This document shows, one piece after another, positions 7,990-13,245 of a stretch of DNA of 13,245 nucleotides (position 1 is its first letter; every line of letters begins with the position of its first letter). Position numbers and translations under genes: made by a program. The DNA comes from Caulobacterales bacterium 32-69-10. Its GTDB lineage: Bacteria > Pseudomonadota > Alphaproteobacteria > Caulobacterales > Caulobacteraceae. The stretch lies in contig NCED01000049.1 in NCBI GenBank assembly GCA_002280485.1, positions 32,329-45,573 on the forward strand, in the 5' to 3' direction. Under the pieces are notes generated by a model that did not search any database, was not told where the DNA came from, and saw only the letters and a program-made list of their open reading frames with translations.

Positions 7990-8301
7990 TCACTTCTTCT
8001 CCAGCAGCAGAACGCCCTGTTTCTTGACCCGGCCCTTGATGGTGTCGGCGATCATGGCCAGCATCGGCGGCAGGTCGATCTCCATCTTGATCGCGTCGTC
8101 CAGCACCTGCAGCCGGCCGCCGATCGCCTGGCCGAGGACCTTGGCCGAGAAGACCATGCGGTCGTCCTCCCAGCGCTTGTCCACCTGGGCCAGGCCGCCG
8201 GAGATCTGCTGCTCCAGCTGGCCGAAGCCGGCCTCGATGCGCTTCTTCGCCTCGGCGGCGCCCAGCCTGTGGGGGATGTCGATGCTGACGGGTCGGGACA
8301 T
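7990..8301 (-). CDS. Polyhydroxyalkanoic acid system family protein
   Basis: This is a 103-residue, charged, soluble protein: MSRPVSIDIPHRLGAAEAKK at the start, VDKRWEDDRMVFSAKVLGQA in the middle, then IKMEIDLPPMLAMIADTIKG and a lysine-rich end. This matches the PHA-granule-region family, small proteins often found near polyhydroxyalkanoate genes, with no established enzymatic activity. The start is set by a strong GAGGAGG (complement of 8309-8315) 7 bases upstream of the ATG; an upstream in-frame ATG at 8334 is rejected because it has no such site. No phaC or phasin gene is visible nearby, so any PHA role is inferred from family only. It is divergent from plsY with a 50-base spacer. Confidence 0.85.
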   Translation of the reverse strand: MSRPVSIDIPHRLGAAEAKKRIEAGFGQLEQQISGGLAQVDKRWEDDRMVFSAKVLGQAIGGRLQVLDDAIKMEIDLPPMLAMIADTIKGRVKKQGVLLLEKK

Positions 8302-8351
8302 TTGGGAACCTCCTCTTCCACAACGGCCGACCAAGGCCGTAAGCTCCCGCC
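8302..8351. promoter_or_regulatory. Short divergent promoter region between the PHA-system gene and plsY
   Basis: Only 50 bases separate the two divergent starts. The space holds the minus-strand ribosome-binding site (complement of 8309-8315) and an inverted repeat, ACGGCC 8323-8328 with GGCCGT 8335-8340. Promoter elements for at least one gene must therefore lie inside the opposite coding region, or plsY is read from a start close to its ATG. No -10/-35 hexamers are recognisable. Confidence 0.35.
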
Positions 8352-8993
8352 ATGGTGTTCACCGTCACGCCCCTCATCGCCGTCGTCTGCATCGTCTGCG
8401 GCTATCTGCTCGGCTCGATCCCGTTCGGGGTGCTGATCTCGGCCCGGGCCGGTCTGGGCGATCTGCGCAAGATCGGTTCGGGCAACATCGGCGCGACCAA
8501 CGTCCTGCGCACCGGCCGCAAGGACCTGGCCCTGCTGACCCTGCTGGGGGACGGCGGCAAGGGGGCTGTGGCGGTGCTGGTCGCCCAGGCGATCTGGGGC
8601 CAGGACGCCGGGGCCCTGGCGGGCGGTGCGGCCTTCATCGGCCACATCTTCCCGGTGTGGCTGAAGTTCAAGGGCGGCAAGGGGGTGGCGACCTTCTTCG
8701 GCGTGGCCCTGGCCGCGGCCTGGCCCGTGGGCGTGGGCGCGGCGGCGGCCTGGATCGCCATGGCCATGGTGTTCCGCTACTCGTCCCTGGCGGCCCTGAC
8801 CGCCGCCGCCCTGTCGCCGCTCCTGGCGCTGGGGACCTATCAGCCGCGCTCGATCGCGGCCCTGATGCTGTTGATGGCTGTGCTGATCTACGTCCGCCAC
8901 CGGGAGAACATCCAGCGGCTGATGATGGGCCAGGAAACCAAGATCGGCGGCGGCGCGAAGCCGGCCGGCCCGGCGCCGTCCGACCCCGCATGA
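8352..8993 (+). CDS. plsY: Acyl-phosphate glycerol-3-phosphate acyltransferase
   Basis: PlsY is the inner-membrane enzyme that transfers an acyl group from acyl-phosphate to glycerol-3-phosphate, giving lysophosphatidate for phospholipid synthesis. The 213-residue protein has the expected conserved loops: GSGNIGATN (42-50), GDGGKG (66-71) and GHIFPVWLKFKGGKGVAT (97-114), plus RHRENIQRL (182-190) near the end. Hydrophobic segments lie near 5-27, 73-95, 113-142, 143-162 and 167-181. The C-terminal ~20 residues (GGGAKPAGPAPSDPA) are a low-complexity tail. The stop overlaps the dprA ATG as ATGA. The plsY-dprA pairing supports both calls. Confidence 0.96.
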   Translation: MVFTVTPLIAVVCIVCGYLLGSIPFGVLISARAGLGDLRKIGSGNIGATNVLRTGRKDLALLTLLGDGGKGAVAVLVAQAIWGQDAGALAGGAAFIGHIFPVWLKFKGGKGVATFFGVALAAAWPVGVGAAAAWIAMAMVFRYSSLAALTAAALSPLLALGTYQPRSIAALMLLMAVLIYVRHRENIQRLMMGQETKIGGGAKPAGPAPSDPA

Positions 8994-10111
8994 GCCTGGA
9001 CGGCCCGTCTCCCGCCGAACGGCGCGACCGCCTGCGCCTGGCCCGCACCGAGGCCGTGGGCTCGGTGACCTACCGCGAGTTGATGGCCCGCTGGCGCACC
9101 GCGACGCGGGTCCTGGAGGTCCTGCCGGACCTGGCCCGGCGGGCCCGGCGCCCCGGTCCCCTGCGCATCCCCACCATCGACGACGCCGAGCGCGAGATCG
9201 CCGCCGGCGAGGCCTTGGGCGCCGAACTGATCGTGCTGGGCGAGGCCGGCTTCCCGCCGCTCCTGGCCGCCCTCGACCCGCCGCCGCCGCTGATCTGGAC
9301 CAGGGGCCGCGCGCCCCTGCTGTTCAGGCCGGCCATCGCCATCGTCGGCGCGCGAGTGGCCTCGGCCGTCGGCCAGCGCTTCGCCCGCCAGCTCGCCCAT
9401 GAGCTGGGCGAGGCCGGCTATGTGGTGGTGTCGGGCCTGGCCCGCGGCATCGATGGGGCCGCCCATGCCGGTTCGCTCGCCACCGGTACGGCGGCGGTCC
9501 TGGCCGGGGGCATCGACGACATCTACCCGCCCGAGCATGCCGAGCTGCACGCGGCCATCGCCGACCAGGGCTGCCTGGTCTCGGAGAGCGCGCCGGGCCG
9601 CCGGGCGACGGCCAAGGACTTCCCCCGCCGCAACCGCATCATCTCCGGCCTGTCCCTCGGCGTGGTGGTGGTCGAGGCCGAGATGCGCTCCGGCTCGCTG
9701 ATCACCGCCCGGCTGGCCGGCGAACAGGGGCGCGAGGTCTTCGCCGTGCCGGGCTCGCCGCTCGATCCCAGAGCCAGGGGGACCAACGACCTGATCCGCC
9801 AGGGCGCGGTGCTGTGCGAGGGCGCCGAGGACGTGCTGCGCGTGGTCTCGGCCCTGCCCCTGGTCCGCGACCAGGGCGACCTGTTCGAGGGGGCGCAGAT
9901 GGACAACGACGCGGTCGACGCCGCCGCGGCCCGGATGCGCGACAAGGTCGAGGCCATGCTGTCGCCCACGCCGACGTCGCGCGACGAGATCGCCCGGGCC
10001 CTGGGCGGGCCGCCCCAGGGGGTGTTCGCCGCCCTGGTCGAACTGGCCGTCGCCGGCCGGGCCGAGCTGCTGCCCGGCGGCATGGTCTGCCGGGCGTTCC
10101 CGGAGGACTAG
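8990..10111 (+). CDS. dprA: DNA-processing protein DprA (Smf)
   Basis: DprA binds incoming single-stranded DNA and loads RecA during natural transformation. The protein has 373 residues. The N-terminal ~100 residues form the helical SAM-like region. The Rossmann core follows: AIVGARVAS (117-125), VVVSGLARGIDGAAHAGSLA (145-164), TAAVLAGGIDDIYPPEH (167-183), PRRNRIISGLS (212-222), MRSGSLITARLAGEQGREV (232-250) and PGSPLDPRARGTNDLIRQGA (254-273). A C-terminal winged-helix domain of the DML1-like type spans about 318-368. The frame is open far upstream, but ATG 8990 is chosen because it overlaps the plsY stop and gives a normal length. All expected domains are intact. Confidence 0.96.
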   Translation: MSLDGPSPAERRDRLRLARTEAVGSVTYRELMARWRTATRVLEVLPDLARRARRPGPLRIPTIDDAEREIAAGEALGAELIVLGEAGFPPLLAALDPPPPLIWTRGRAPLLFRPAIAIVGARVASAVGQRFARQLAHELGEAGYVVVSGLARGIDGAAHAGSLATGTAAVLAGGIDDIYPPEHAELHAAIADQGCLVSESAPGRRATAKDFPRRNRIISGLSLGVVVVEAEMRSGSLITARLAGEQGREVFAVPGSPLDPRARGTNDLIRQGAVLCEGAEDVLRVVSALPLVRDQGDLFEGAQMDNDAVDAAAARMRDKVEAMLSPTPTSRDEIARALGGPPQGVFAALVELAVAGRAELLPGGMVCRAFPED

Positions 10112-10123
10112 CGGGAGAGGAGA

Positions 10124-10168
10124 ATGCGGTCCTCACGGCGCCCCGCCTCGCCCATCATGGCGCCATGA
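10124..10168 (+). CDS. Candidate 14-codon leader ORF coupled to the next gene
   Basis: An ATG at 10124 preceded by GGGAGAGGAGA opens a frame encoding MRSSRRPASPIMAP and stopping at TGA 10166-10168. That stop overlaps the ATG of the next gene (10165) in an ATGA arrangement. The downstream gene has no ribosome-binding site of its own, so ribosomes ending this small frame could restart on it. It begins 12 bases after the dprA stop. It may instead be a chance frame, or the real initiation signal may have been displaced by a small indel. Confidence 0.4.
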   Translation: MRSSRRPASPIMAP

Positions 10169-10647
10169 GATCGTTCCTCGCCGCGCTCCCGGCCTTCTGC
10201 CTGGTCCTCGCCGGCCCGGCCCCGCCGCCGGCCCAGGCGCAGGTGCAGGCGAACTATGGCGGCTGCACCCTGATGGGCCGGCCGGTGCCGTCGATCCCGG
10301 ACCCGTCGCTTAACGACATCGCCATGGCCGGGATCAGCCCGGTCTATGGGCCGATGATCCTGTACAATCCCGCCATCGTGAACCGGGCGCGGGCCGAGAC
10401 GCGGACCTTCTTCTACTACCACGAGTGCGCCCACCACGCGCTGGGCCACACCCTCGGCTTCGCCCATCCGCAGGCCAGCGAGCAGCAGGCCGACTGCTGG
10501 GCGGTGCGCGAGCTGTTCGGCCGGCGGCTGTTCAACCCGGCGCAACTGCGGGTCGTTCAGGACGAGGTCGCCACCTCCCCCGGCGACCGCACGCACCTAC
10601 CCGGCCCGACGCGGGCGATGAACCTCTACGCCTGCCTGGAACACTGA
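10165..10647 (+). CDS. Exported protein with HECAH metallopeptidase-like motif
   Basis: This is a 160-residue protein with a clear signal peptide (about 1-26, MRSFLAALPAFCLVLAG ... AQAQ), so probably periplasmic. Residues 86-90 are HECAH within FFYYHECAHHALGH, a match to the HExxH zinc motif of gluzincin peptidases. SEQQADCWAVRELF follows (105-118), where Glu106 or Asp110 could be a third ligand. Cysteines at 34, 88, 111 and 157 could form disulfides in the periplasm. The mature chain of about 134 residues is small for a peptidase; the family is not one I can name, and activity is inferred from the motif only. The last 51 bases overlap the 3' end of the convergent gene. Confidence 0.75.
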   Translation: MRSFLAALPAFCLVLAGPAPPPAQAQVQANYGGCTLMGRPVPSIPDPSLNDIAMAGISPVYGPMILYNPAIVNRARAETRTFFYYHECAHHALGHTLGFAHPQASEQQADCWAVRELFGRRLFNPAQLRVVQDEVATSPGDRTHLPGPTRAMNLYACLEH

Positions 10648-10959
10648 GAGCAGGTTCAGGATCGGCCCGGTGCGCTTGACCAGGTGGTGGCGGAGCTGGA
10701 GCCGGTCGAGGCGTTCGCGGGCCTTGAGGCAGACGTGGACCTCGTTCATGCCCAGGCCCATCGCCTCGGCCCACAGGGGGTGGCCGGGGCCGGCCGCCTG
10801 GGCGATGCCGTCGGCGTGGTCGACGTAGAGCAGCACCCGCTCCTCCCCCGGCCCCCGCCGCACGAAACCATAGAGGCCCGGGCCGCGGATATGGCGGGCG
10901 TCGTGGTGCGAGACGGCCCAGAACCGCACCCCCGCCCACTCGAACTCCCCCTCGTCCAT
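10597..10959 (-). CDS. Small conserved-looking protein resembling a degenerate GIY-YIG domain
   Basis: This is a 120-residue protein whose order of features resembles a GIY-YIG-type fold. GLY (28-30) and, after a loop, LLYVD (43-47) sit where GIY and YIG would be; HPLW (60-63) and NEVHVC (72-77) follow. The final helix, RLQLRHHLVKRTGPILN (86-102), sits where a conserved Glu and Asn close the domain. The catalytic Arg and Glu are not recognisable, so nuclease activity is not predicted. Start ATG 10959-10957 is chosen because GGGAG lies upstream; ATG 10983 would add 8 residues. The last 16 residues, beyond the fold-like core, lie in the overlap with the convergent HECAH gene. Function unknown. 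Confidence 0.6.
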   Translation of the reverse strand: MDEGEFEWAGVRFWAVSHHDARHIRGPGLYGFVRRGPGEERVLLYVDHADGIAQAAGPGHPLWAEAMGLGMNEVHVCLKARERLDRLQLRHHLVKRTGPILNLLSVFQAGVEVHRPRRAG

Positions 10960-11122
10960 GTCGCCGCTCCCGTTGCAGAACATAACAGGAACCCCCGGGC
11001 GGCCGCAGAGTCAACCGACGCCGGCAGACCGTCCACACCTTCGCGGCCGGCAGGTCCGAAAGCCTCGCCCTTCGACAAGCTCAGGATGAGGCTTCCTACT
11101 GACGCGTCGCATTCATTCGGCC
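10960..11122. other. Intergenic stretch between two minus-strand genes
   Basis: No gene is supported here. It holds the weak ribosome-binding site of the small minus-strand gene at its left end and the left arm of the inverted repeat (11063-11091) at its right. Short frames read from the repeat are low-complexity artefacts. Confidence 0.5.
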
Positions 11123-11149
11123 TCATCCTGAGCCTGTCGAAGGACGAGG
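11063..11149. repeat. Intergenic inverted repeat, 29-base arms, entering the glycosyltransferase 3' end
   Basis: The arms 11063-11091 and 11121-11149 are reverse complements over 29 bases with two mismatches, around a 29-base loop. The core word CTTCGACAAGCTCAGGATGA and its complement are, from memory, a very common dispersed palindrome in Caulobacter- and Sphingomonas-type genomes. The right arm overlaps the last codons and stop of the minus-strand glycosyltransferase gene. Transcribed from the minus strand it would form a long hairpin right after translation ends, which may stabilise or terminate that mRNA. Confidence 0.85.
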
Positions 11150-12268
11150 CCGTCGCAGGAATCCGGCGGAGGAGAGCAGGTCCATGGCCCGCTCGGGATC
11201 GATGCGGAAGCTCTGCTCGCTGGAGCGCGGCCCCGCCTCGCCCACCTCGTCCAGGCAGCGCATGTAGAGGCTGTCCACGGGCTTGAGCGCGTCCTGCAGC
11301 AGGAAGCGGCCGTTGAAGCGGCTCCAGGTCAAGAAGCCCTGGCGCAAGGGCCGCTCCGAGCGGCGGAACAGCAGGGTGTGCATGGCCGAGCCCTCGGCGG
11401 CCACGATGGTCGGCGCGGCCTCGAACAGGGCGATCTGGTCGCCCAGCGACAGGGTCTGGGGGTGGACCACCGCATAGCCCTCGCGCTCCAGGCGCTGCTC
11501 GACCGCGTCCTCGCCCAGAACCTGGCGAAAGCCGCGGCCGAGGCGGCGGCGGCTGAGATAGACCGGCCGCGCCTCGGCCACCGCGCCCGCGGCCAGGCGA
11601 TCGGCGGCGGCGCGGTGGGGCGCGTCGAAGCCGGCGCGGACCCGCCGGTCCCACTGGATCAGGGGCTGGGGCGCGATCACCCGGCGCAGCAGGAGGGGGG
11701 CGTCGGACTGGATCACCCGCTCGGGCCCCACGCCGAGGGCGGCCAGGGTCTGGGCGACGAAGGGCGGGCAGTCGGCGAGGCGCCGGGCCGGGGCGAACAC
11801 GACCTTGACCTCGGGGCCGACCTGGGCCAGCGCCCAGGCCCGGGCCAGGCTGTCGGTGAGGAAGTGGCCGTAGTGGACGAAGATCGAGCCGAGGAAGAGC
11901 ACCGGCTCGCGCACCTCCAGCGTCGCCTCAGGGATCGCCACGGTCCGGGGCGAGCGCTGGTCCTCCATCGCCGCCAGCTTCTCGTCCTGGGTGGCGGTGC
12001 GGCGCACGTCGGGATCGAGCCAGGTCGGCATGGTGGAATCGATGCGCGCGCCGTCCAGCCGGTAGAGGGCCCTGGCCCGGGGGACGCAGAGGCAATCCTC
12101 CAGCATCGCCGTCCGCGGCTCTGGCCCCCGGAGCCGCGCATCGACGGCCCTGAACAGGTGCCGGGGAACGCGCGGCGGGAAGCCGAGGAAGGTCGAGGCC
12201 CCGCGGCCGAGCCGGAAAGTCCTGCGCCGCTCACCCCCGAACCACACGATCGCCCACCCCCGCTCCAC
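11123..12268 (-). CDS. Glycosyltransferase family 61 (DUF563) protein
   Basis: This 381-residue protein carries GT61 hallmarks: VHYGHFLTDSLARAWAL (131-147), PVYLSRRRLGRGFRQVLGED (235-254), VEQRLEREGYAVVHPQTLSL (256-275) and FEAAPTIVAAEGSAMHTLLF (282-301). GT61 enzymes add sugars such as xylose or GlcNAc to polysaccharides or glycoproteins; in bacteria they occur with capsule, LPS or exopolysaccharide loci, but no such partners are visible here. No signal peptide or membrane segment is evident. The furthest start is GTG 12268-12266; it is weakly supported, and GTG codon 8 or Met55 are alternatives. The last residues (RPRPSTGSG) and the TGA come from the inverted repeat, so the original C-terminus was probably different. 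Confidence 0.85.
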   Translation of the reverse strand: MERGWAIVWFGGERRRTFRLGRGASTFLGFPPRVPRHLFRAVDARLRGPEPRTAMLEDCLCVPRARALYRLDGARIDSTMPTWLDPDVRRTATQDEKLAAMEDQRSPRTVAIPEATLEVREPVLFLGSIFVHYGHFLTDSLARAWALAQVGPEVKVVFAPARRLADCPPFVAQTLAALGVGPERVIQSDAPLLLRRVIAPQPLIQWDRRVRAGFDAPHRAAADRLAAGAVAEARPVYLSRRRLGRGFRQVLGEDAVEQRLEREGYAVVHPQTLSLGDQIALFEAAPTIVAAEGSAMHTLLFRRSERPLRQGFLTWSRFNGRFLLQDALKPVDSLYMRCLDEVGEAGPRSSEQSFRIDPERAMDLLSSAGFLRRPRPSTGSG

Positions 12269-12487
12269 CCCAGTTCGCCCGCCCGCCGACGCCGGTCAAC
12301 GGTCATTGCAGGGGCGCCCTCGCCTATTGCGCGAACAGGCTGCAATCACCTCCCCCGTAGGGGGAGCCGGGAAATGGGCCCCGAACGTCACGCGCCTGCC
12401 GTTGACATAGGCCGGGCCGCACCCCCACTTTCCCGCCCCACCGCCTGGGAACCGCCGGGCCGTCCACAGGCAGCGTATTCTCCCAGC
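12269..12487. other. Divergent intergenic region upstream of topA
   Basis: I see no gene in these 219 bases, which should contain promoters for topA and the minus-strand glycosyltransferase. Visible structures are ATTGCAG 12305-12311 mirrored by CTGCAAT 12340-12346, and a 7-bp hairpin CTCCCCC-GTA-GGGGGAG at 12350-12366. Confidence 0.4.
12402..12407 (+). promoter_or_regulatory. TTGACA, candidate -35 element for topA
   Basis: TTGACA at 12402-12407 matches the -35 consensus exactly, 80 bases upstream of the topA ATG. No good -10 hexamer is found about 17 bases downstream, where the sequence is C-rich, so this is only a candidate. Caulobacter housekeeping promoters often have poorly conserved -10 elements. 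Confidence 0.3.
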
Positions 12488-13245
12488 ATGAACGTCGTCG
12501 TCGTCGAGAGCCCGGCCAAGGCCAAGACCATCAACAAGTACCTGGGCTCCGGCTATATTGTGCTGGCGTCTTACGGACACGTGCGCGACCTGCCGTCGAA
12601 GGACGGCTCGGTTCGTCCGGACGAAGACTTCGCCATGAGCTGGGACGTCGATCCCAAGGCGGCCAAGCGGCTCAGCGACATCGCCGACGCGATGAAGGGG
12701 GCCGACCGGCTGATCCTGGCCACCGACCCCGACCGCGAGGGCGAGGCCATCAGCTGGCACGTGCTGGAGGTCCTGAACAAGAAGAAGGCGGTCAAGGGCG
12801 CCGAGGTGCAGCGGGTGGTGTTCAACGCCATCACCAAGTCCGCCGTCACCGAGGCGATGCGCCACCCCCGCGCCATCGACATGGAGCTGGTCGACGCCTA
12901 TCTGGCCCGCCGCGCCCTGGACTATCTGGTCGGCTTCACCCTCTCGCCGGTGCTGTGGCGCAAGCTGCCCGGCGCCCGCTCGGCCGGCCGGGTGCAGTCG
13001 GTGGCCCTGCGCCTGGTGGTCGACCGCGAGGTCGAGATCGAGGCGTTCAAGACCCAGGAGTACTGGACCGTCGAAGCGGACGTCTCGGCCGGGACCGAGC
13101 CGTTCCTGGCCCGCCTGGTCAAGCTGGACCGCAAGCGCCTGGGAAAGTTCGACCTGCCGGACGAAGCCAGCGCCAAGGCCGCGCTGAAGGCCGTGCAGAT
13201 GGCCGACCTGCGGGTCGCCTCGGTCGAGAAGAAGCCGGCCCGGCG
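12488..13245 (+). CDS. topA: DNA topoisomerase I (type IA), 5' part
   Basis: TopA relaxes negatively supercoiled DNA by cutting one strand through a 5'-phosphotyrosine. The 252 residues seen are the N-terminal part: TOPRIM start MNVVVVESPAKAKTINKYLG with Glu8, YGHVRDLPSKDG (29-40), the acidic metal triad in DPDREGEAISWH (80-91), and SAGRVQSVALRLVVDRE (165-181) of the next domain. The active-site tyrosine and the rest lie beyond the right edge, so the gene is cut by the window, not broken. No strong ribosome-binding site precedes the ATG. Its place after dprA, separated here by three accessory genes, fits the order I recall from Caulobacter relatives. Confidence 0.97.
   Translation, partial: MNVVVVESPAKAKTINKYLGSGYIVLASYGHVRDLPSKDGSVRPDEDFAMSWDVDPKAAKRLSDIADAMKGADRLILATDPDREGEAISWHVLEVLNKKKAVKGAEVQRVVFNAITKSAVTEAMRHPRAIDMELVDAYLARRALDYLVGFTLSPVLWRKLPGARSAGRVQSVALRLVVDREVEIEAFKTQEYWTVEADVSAGTEPFLARLVKLDRKRLGKFDLPDEASAKAALKAVQMADLRVASVEKKPAR

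Noticed and set aside
8024..8989. Long open frame continuing upstream of dprA, which would give a 695-residue fusion
   Set aside because: The upstream part is antisense to the PHA-system gene and out of frame with plsY, and shows arginine/glycine-rich shadow composition. ATG 8990 with its ATGA overlap gives a normal DprA.
10684..11286. 200-codon plus-strand frame across the small minus gene and the repeat
   Set aside because: It reads through the antisense of a better-supported gene and through the inverted repeat, giving dispersed-repeat peptides such as FDKLRMR.
12350..12366. Intrinsic terminator before topA
   Set aside because: The 7-bp hairpin with a 3-base loop has no T-tract and lies between divergent genes, where no transcript should end.

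Overview
The window looks like a piece of a high-GC alphaproteobacterial chromosome, most likely Caulobacterales (Caulobacter/Phenylobacterium type). The grounds are the strong G/C bias at third codon positions, few Shine-Dalgarno sequences, the gene order pyrB-pyrC-...-plsY-dprA-...-topA that I recall from Caulobacter relatives, a polyhydroxyalkanoate-type small protein, and palindromic intergenic repeats of a kind common in that group. The genus assignment is inference; no rRNA or other marker is present.

Layout. (1) 1-182, minus strand: the first 60 residues of what looks like a secreted beta-helix protein, running off the left edge, then a 276-base divergent spacer with repeated GCGACT motifs. 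(2) 459-2143: a YadG/YadH-type ABC-2 exporter, ATPase plus permease, with an ATGA overlap. (3) 2152-2247: a REP-like inverted repeat with 31-base arms. It is followed by ruvX (2261-2684), which is broken by an internal deletion and frameshift that removes the conserved GLPLNMDG region. (4) 2762-3505: an exported metallo-beta-lactamase-fold protein, followed by an intergenic stretch with two palindromes. (5) 3710-7186: pyrB, a pyrC paralogue lacking several metal-binding residues (a pseudo-dihydroorotase), a DUF72/YecE protein and a GNAT acetyltransferase, chained by 4-base stop/start overlaps. (6) 7197-8301, minus strand: a class I methyltransferase and a polyhydroxyalkanoic-acid-system protein. 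(7) 8352-10111: plsY and dprA, overlapping by ATGA. (8) 10124-10647: a 14-codon leader ORF apparently coupled to an exported HECAH-motif protein. (9) 10597-12268, minus strand: a small protein resembling a degenerate GIY-YIG domain, whose 3' end overlaps its convergent neighbour by 51 bases, then an inverted repeat and a GT61 glycosyltransferase whose last codons and stop lie inside that repeat. (10) 12488 to the right edge: the 5' part of topA.

The backbone is housekeeping: pyrimidine synthesis (pyrB/pyrC'), phospholipid synthesis (plsY), DNA processing (dprA), topology (topA) and RuvX. Between these lie accessory genes, some on the opposite strand. I see no phage, transposase, CRISPR array, tRNA or rRNA, and no clear new multi-gene defence or biosynthetic system. 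The most noteworthy items are the damaged ruvX, the metal-site-less PyrC coupled to PyrB and to DUF72/GNAT genes, the repeat that supplies a coding 3' end, and the leader ORF coupled to the HECAH protein.
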